From contig JAWKKV010000011.1 of assembly GCA_041393015.1 (NCBI GenBank), forward strand, positions 36,752-100,751: a DNA stretch of 64,000 bases. Reading direction: 5' to 3'. Below the pieces are notes generated by a model that was given only the letters and a program-made list of their open reading frames with translations, ran no database searches and was not told the DNA's origin. This stretch comes from JAGQYH01 sp041393015. GTDB lineage: Bacteria; Bacteroidota; Bacteroidia; Chitinophagales; JADIYW01. Positions 60,923-64,000 of this stretch are shown here, one piece after another; the first letter of the stretch is position 1; every line of letters begins with the position of its first letter. The translations under genes and the position numbers were made by a program.

Positions 60923-62962
60923 ATGTCTCATTCAAAATACCCTCACCTTTACGAGCCTTTAGACCTTGGCTACACAAAATTGAGAAACAGAACTTTAATG
61001 GGTTCTATGCATACCGGCTTAGAAGAAGCTCGAGGCGGGTTAGAAAAGTTAGCCCGTTTTTATGCTGAAAGAGCCGAAGGAGAATGCGGACTGATAGTGA
61101 CAGGAGGCATTGCACCTAATTTTGTAGGTGGTGTAAAACCTTTTGCTGCAAGATTAACCAACAAAGGTGGAGCAAGAAAACACAAAGTCATTACTGATGC
61201 TGTACATGCCGAGGGCGGACACATCGCTATGCAGATTTTACATGCAGGAAGATATGCTTATAATCCTTTAAACGTTGCGCCTTCTAAAATACAATCACCC
61301 ATTACCCCTTTTGGAAAACCGAGGGCACTAAGTACTAGAGGCGTTGAAAGCACAATTAATGATTACGTGAATTGCGCTGTGATGGCGAGAGAAGCTGGCT
61401 ACGATGGAGTGGAAATTATGGGATCAGAAGGTTATTTAATTAACCAATTTATAGTGAAGCATACCAACAAAAGAACTGATAAATGGGGTGGTGAATATCG
61501 TAATAGAATGCAATTCCCGGTAGAAATTGTAAGAAGAACAAGAGAAAAATTAGGCCCAGATTTTATCATTATTTATCGTTTATCCATGCTGGATCTTATT
61601 CCTGATGGAAGTACTTGGAATGAAATTGTACAATTAGCAAAGGCGATTGAGAATGCCGGAGCCACCATTATCAATACCGGAATTGGATGGCATGAAGCAA
61701 GAATTCCAACTATTGCCACTATGGTTCCTAGAGCTGGATTTGCATGGGTTACTAAGAAAATGAAAGACGAAGTAAGCATTCCATTGGTAGCCACCAACAG
61801 AATAAACATGCCTCATATAGCCGAAGAAGTTTTGGCTAGTGGCTCTGCAGATATGGTTTCTATGGCTAGACCTTTCTTGGCGGATGCTCATTTGGTGAAA
61901 AAGGGAAGATTAGGAAAAGAAGATGAAATCAATACTTGTATTGGATGCAATCAGGCTTGTTTAGACCATGTATTTAAAAATACTTATGCATCTTGCTTAG
62001 TGAATCCTAGAGCGTGTCATGAAACAGAAATTAATTTTGAACGGGTAAGAGTTAGCAAAAAAATTGGCGTAGTGGGCGCCGGACCGGCAGGTTTAGCTTT
62101 CTCTACTTATGCTGCTGAAAAAGGGCACAAAGTAGTTTTATTTGAAGCTAGCAATGAAATTGGAGGTCAATTCAATATGGCGAAACAAATTCCGGGCAAG
62201 GAAGAGTTTTATGAAACCATCAGATACTTTAATAAGCAAATTGAATTAACAGGCGTAGAATTAAGATTAAATACTAAAGCTTCCGCTGAAGATCTTATCA
62301 AGGAAAATTTTGATGAAATCATCTTAGCAACAGGTGTAAAGCCAAGAAATTTAAACATGCCCGGCATTGACCATCCAAAAGTATTGTCTTATATAGAAGT
62401 TTTAAAAGACAAAAAACCGGTTGGGGACAAAGTAGCCGTAATTGGTGCCGGAGGAATTGGTTTCGATGTATCTGAATTTTTAGTGCATAAAGGCGAGTCA
62501 ACAGCTTTAAATCCAGAAGCATTTATGAAAGAATGGGGCGTAGATATGACCAACGAAGCTCGTGGTGGAATTGATGGTGTACAACCAAAGCCTGAGCCGC
62601 CAGCAAGAGAAATTACCATGATGCAACGATCTAAAGGTAAATTAGGAGAAGGATTGGGAAAAACGACCGGTTGGATCCATAGATCTTCTTTAAAGAAACA
62701 CAAAAAAGTGGCTATGTTAGATGCTGTTGAATATGTAAGTATAGATGACACCGGATTGAATATTCTTAGAAATGGCAAACCAGAAACCATAGAATGTGAC
62801 AATGTCATTATTTGCGCAGGTCAAGTTTCTTTGAGAGAATTACAAGCTCCATTAGAGGCGGCTGGAGTTAAAGTTCATTTAATTGGAGGAGCAGATGTTG
62901 CGGCACAATTGGATGCTAAAAGAGCGATAGATCAGGCAGCTAGGTTGGCAGTAGAAGTATAA
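60923..62962 (+). CDS. 2,4-dienoyl-CoA reductase-type flavin/iron-sulfur oxidoreductase
   Basis: A 679-residue protein with an N-terminal FMN TIM barrel of the Old Yellow Enzyme family (LYEPLDLGYTKLRNRTLMGS; MQILHAGRYAYNP; NTGIGWHEARIPTI). A [4Fe-4S] motif follows (C-x2-C-x3-C-x11-C in CIGCNQACLDHV...C). A C-terminal FAD/NAD domain begins KIGVVGAGPAGLAFS and has a second Rossmann motif VAVIGAGGIGFDV. This matches FadH-type dienoyl-CoA reductases, though family members also reduce other enones. It is divergent from the NPD/TetR pair and 5 bp before the ceramidase-like gene. Confidence 0.9.
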   Translation: MSHSKYPHLYEPLDLGYTKLRNRTLMGSMHTGLEEARGGLEKLARFYAERAEGECGLIVTGGIAPNFVGGVKPFAARLTNKGGARKHKVITDAVHAEGGHIAMQILHAGRYAYNPLNVAPSKIQSPITPFGKPRALSTRGVESTINDYVNCAVMAREAGYDGVEIMGSEGYLINQFIVKHTNKRTDKWGGEYRNRMQFPVEIVRRTREKLGPDFIIIYRLSMLDLIPDGSTWNEIVQLAKAIENAGATIINTGIGWHEARIPTIATMVPRAGFAWVTKKMKDEVSIPLVATNRINMPHIAEEVLASGSADMVSMARPFLADAHLVKKGRLGKEDEINTCIGCNQACLDHVFKNTYASCLVNPRACHETEINFERVRVSKKIGVVGAGPAGLAFSTYAAEKGHKVVLFEASNEIGGQFNMAKQIPGKEEFYETIRYFNKQIELTGVELRLNTKASAEDLIKENFDEIILATGVKPRNLNMPGIDHPKVLSYIEVLKDKKPVGDKVAVIGAGGIGFDVSEFLVHKGESTALNPEAFMKEWGVDMTNEARGGIDGVQPKPEPPAREITMMQRSKGKLGEGLGKTTGWIHRSSLKKHKKVAMLDAVEYVSIDDTGLNILRNGKPETIECDNVIICAGQVSLRELQAPLEAAGVKVHLIGGADVAAQLDAKRAIDQAARLAVEV

Positions 62963-62967
62963 AAATT

Positions 62968-63768
62968 ATGGCACAACAAAAATATATTTTCTACTATGCT
63001 ATTTTGATAGCTGTTCTGGCGCATGTTTTAACTTTTGTAGGAATATATTTAGGATGGTTTGGAATTGGGATTGGAAATGGTGCCGTTTTTTGCGAAGCAA
63101 CACGAGATGCTATCATTAAACAGCCAGCGAACACCTTTTCTAACATGGCATTCATGATTGCCGGACTAACAGCTGCCTATCAATTGTCAAAAGGGAAGTT
63201 TTCTCAATATTCCAATACACTCACACAAACCATTTTCTTTCCCACGTTTTTATGTTTCTGCATTATATTGCTTTCTCCGGGATCAATTGCTTTGCATGCT
63301 ACCGAATCTGAAATGGGCGGTTATTTTGATATGCTAAGTATGTATCTGATTGCCGCTATTATATTCACTTTTGCCTTAAAACGCTATTTGAAACTAGGCA
63401 TTCTGTCATTTATAGTTGCCTTTGCCTCGGTTCTGGTTGTTTGCCATATTTTTCATTTTATGCCTTACGAATTACCTGTTGTTCATTTCGCTGGTAACTT
63501 AATTTTTGGCGTTTTTCTTGTGAGCGGAATGATTATTGAAGTTTTGCATTCAAGAAAAAAAGGTGTTGACATTAAAAGCAAATGGGCTGTAGCAGCTTCT
63601 TTAACTTTTATCGTCTCTTTTGCTATTTGGCTTACAGGAACCAACGAACATCCTTGGTGTAGACCTTACTCACTATTACAAGCGCATGCTATTTGGCATA
63701 TATTAGATGCTTTAGCGGTCTACTTTATATTTAGACTTTATGTTTCGGAAAATGAAAAAAATCTATAA
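62968..63768 (+). CDS. ceramidase-like (CREST family) membrane protein
   Basis: A 266-residue protein with about seven membrane helices. Conserved polar sites are CEATRDAIIKQPANTFSNMA (about 34-53), SIALHATESEMGGYFDMLSM (about 108-127) and WCRPYSLLQAHAIWHILDAL (about 233-252). The His, Asp and His-x3-His patterns match the zinc site of alkaline ceramidases in the CREST superfamily. Bacteroidota make sphingolipids in some lineages, but the substrate here is unknown. It is probably cotranscribed with the upstream flavoprotein gene. Confidence 0.78.
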   Translation: MAQQKYIFYYAILIAVLAHVLTFVGIYLGWFGIGIGNGAVFCEATRDAIIKQPANTFSNMAFMIAGLTAAYQLSKGKFSQYSNTLTQTIFFPTFLCFCIILLSPGSIALHATESEMGGYFDMLSMYLIAAIIFTFALKRYLKLGILSFIVAFASVLVVCHIFHFMPYELPVVHFAGNLIFGVFLVSGMIIEVLHSRKKGVDIKSKWAVAASLTFIVSFAIWLTGTNEHPWCRPYSLLQAHAIWHILDALAVYFIFRLYVSENEKNL

Positions 63769-63776
63769 GGATAAAT

Positions 63777-64000
63777 CTAAATCATATTCACTTCAGGTAT
63801 AAGCTCTACCCCAAACCTTTCCATTACTGAATTTTGAATTCTATAGGCTAGTTCTTTAATATCTTCTCCTTTTCCGTTGCCTTTATTGACTAGCACCAAA
63901 GCTTGTTTATCGTGAACACCAATGTCTCCATCCAAAAAACCTTTCCAGCCACATTGCTCAATCATCCAACCTGCAGGGATTTTTATAGTATTTTCATCTA
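63777..64000 (-). CDS. murB: UDP-N-acetylenolpyruvoylglucosamine reductase, C-terminal part
   Basis: The frame stays open to the window edge, so the N-terminal part lies outside; about 74 residues are visible. IPAGWMIEQCGWKGFLDGDIGVHDKQALVLVN (in parts: AGWMIEQCGWKG and GVHDKQALVLVN), the final SVMERFGVELIPEVNMI and the reading direction identify the MurB C-terminal domain. It reduces the enolpyruvyl group in peptidoglycan precursor synthesis. Its stop is 9 bp from the convergent ceramidase-like gene. Confidence 0.93.
   Translation of the reverse strand, partial: DENTIKIPAGWMIEQCGWKGFLDGDIGVHDKQALVLVNKGNGKGEDIKELAYRIQNSVMERFGVELIPEVNMI

Noticed and set aside
1..64000. CRISPR arrays, tRNA or rRNA genes, prophage
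   Set aside because: No regularly spaced direct repeats, cloverleaf-like segments, rRNA-like stretches or phage structural genes were found on reading the gaps. A dedicated tRNA and RNA-family scan would be decisive.

Overview
AT-rich bacterial chromosome from the phylum Bacteroidota, probably Flavobacteriia-like. The evidence is type IX secretion sorting domains (type A and gliding-type B), many SPII lipoproteins, PCMD, DUF4292 and lamin-tail proteins, a classical mevalonate pathway, and promoters with the Bacteroidota -7 box TAnnTTTG. No rRNA, tRNA, CRISPR array, prophage or complete insertion sequence was recognised. CATABOLIC REGION (about 1.8-19.9 kb, all + strand): a regulator joining a MEDS sensory domain to a SARP-type winged helix and BTAD domain (1864-3369) precedes a run of 17 close or overlapping genes. 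The first part encodes a class I cytochrome P450, a split PEP-synthase-like aryl-phosphate synthase (ATP-grasp and phosphohistidine subunits), two HD-domain phosphohydrolases, an aldehyde dehydrogenase, an SDR, a putidaredoxin-type ferredoxin and its reductase. The second part encodes 4-hydroxybenzoate hydroxylase (PobA) and the protocatechuate branch of the beta-ketoadipate pathway (PcaD, C, H, G, B and a fused PcaIJ). The thiolase PcaF lies apart on the - strand at 34.4-35.6 kb. The content matches the phosphorylate-oxidise-dephosphorylate route for 4-cresol/alkylphenols known from Corynebacterium glutamicum (Cre system), here fused to a complete lower pathway. I read it as: alkylphenol -> aryl phosphate -> P450 methyl oxidation -> dephosphorylation and dehydrogenation -> 4-hydroxybenzoate -> protocatechuate -> beta-ketoadipate -> succinyl-CoA + acetyl-CoA. 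The run is interrupted by a 23S-IVP-like four-helix-bundle gene between inverted repeats (11308-11736) and by two copies of a three-hairpin repeat (9836-9936, 16377-16474). MIDDLE REGION (19.9-33.3 kb): small membrane and NYN-domain proteins, then a probable operon (22.07-27.55 kb) of two DUF2202 proteins, a haem-binding DUF3365 lipoprotein and a MacAB-like efflux system, preceded by a perfect Crp/Fnr-type palindrome placed as a class II activator site. Carbonic anhydrase, an SDR, DNA polymerase IV, a secreted M43 metalloprotease and a family 2 glycosyltransferase follow, then a MITE-like structured element at 33059-33260. HOUSEKEEPING AND ENVELOPE REGION (33.3-58.9 kb, mostly - strand): PcaF, lipoproteins, an EnvC-like LytM protein, DUF4292, a TPR protein, a sugar nucleotidyltransferase, dUTPase, a cytochrome c-MORN protein (+), a zinc-ribbon/SPFH pair, three large secreted proteins, Asd (+), DUF502, mevalonate kinase, diphosphomevalonate decarboxylase and HemE. 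END (59.0-64.0 kb): TetR regulator and a nitronate-monooxygenase-like protein (-), divergent from a FadH-type flavoprotein and a ceramidase-like membrane protein (+), then MurB cut by the window edge. Several genes have the -7 box only 3-8 nt before the start codon, suggesting leaderless mRNAs.
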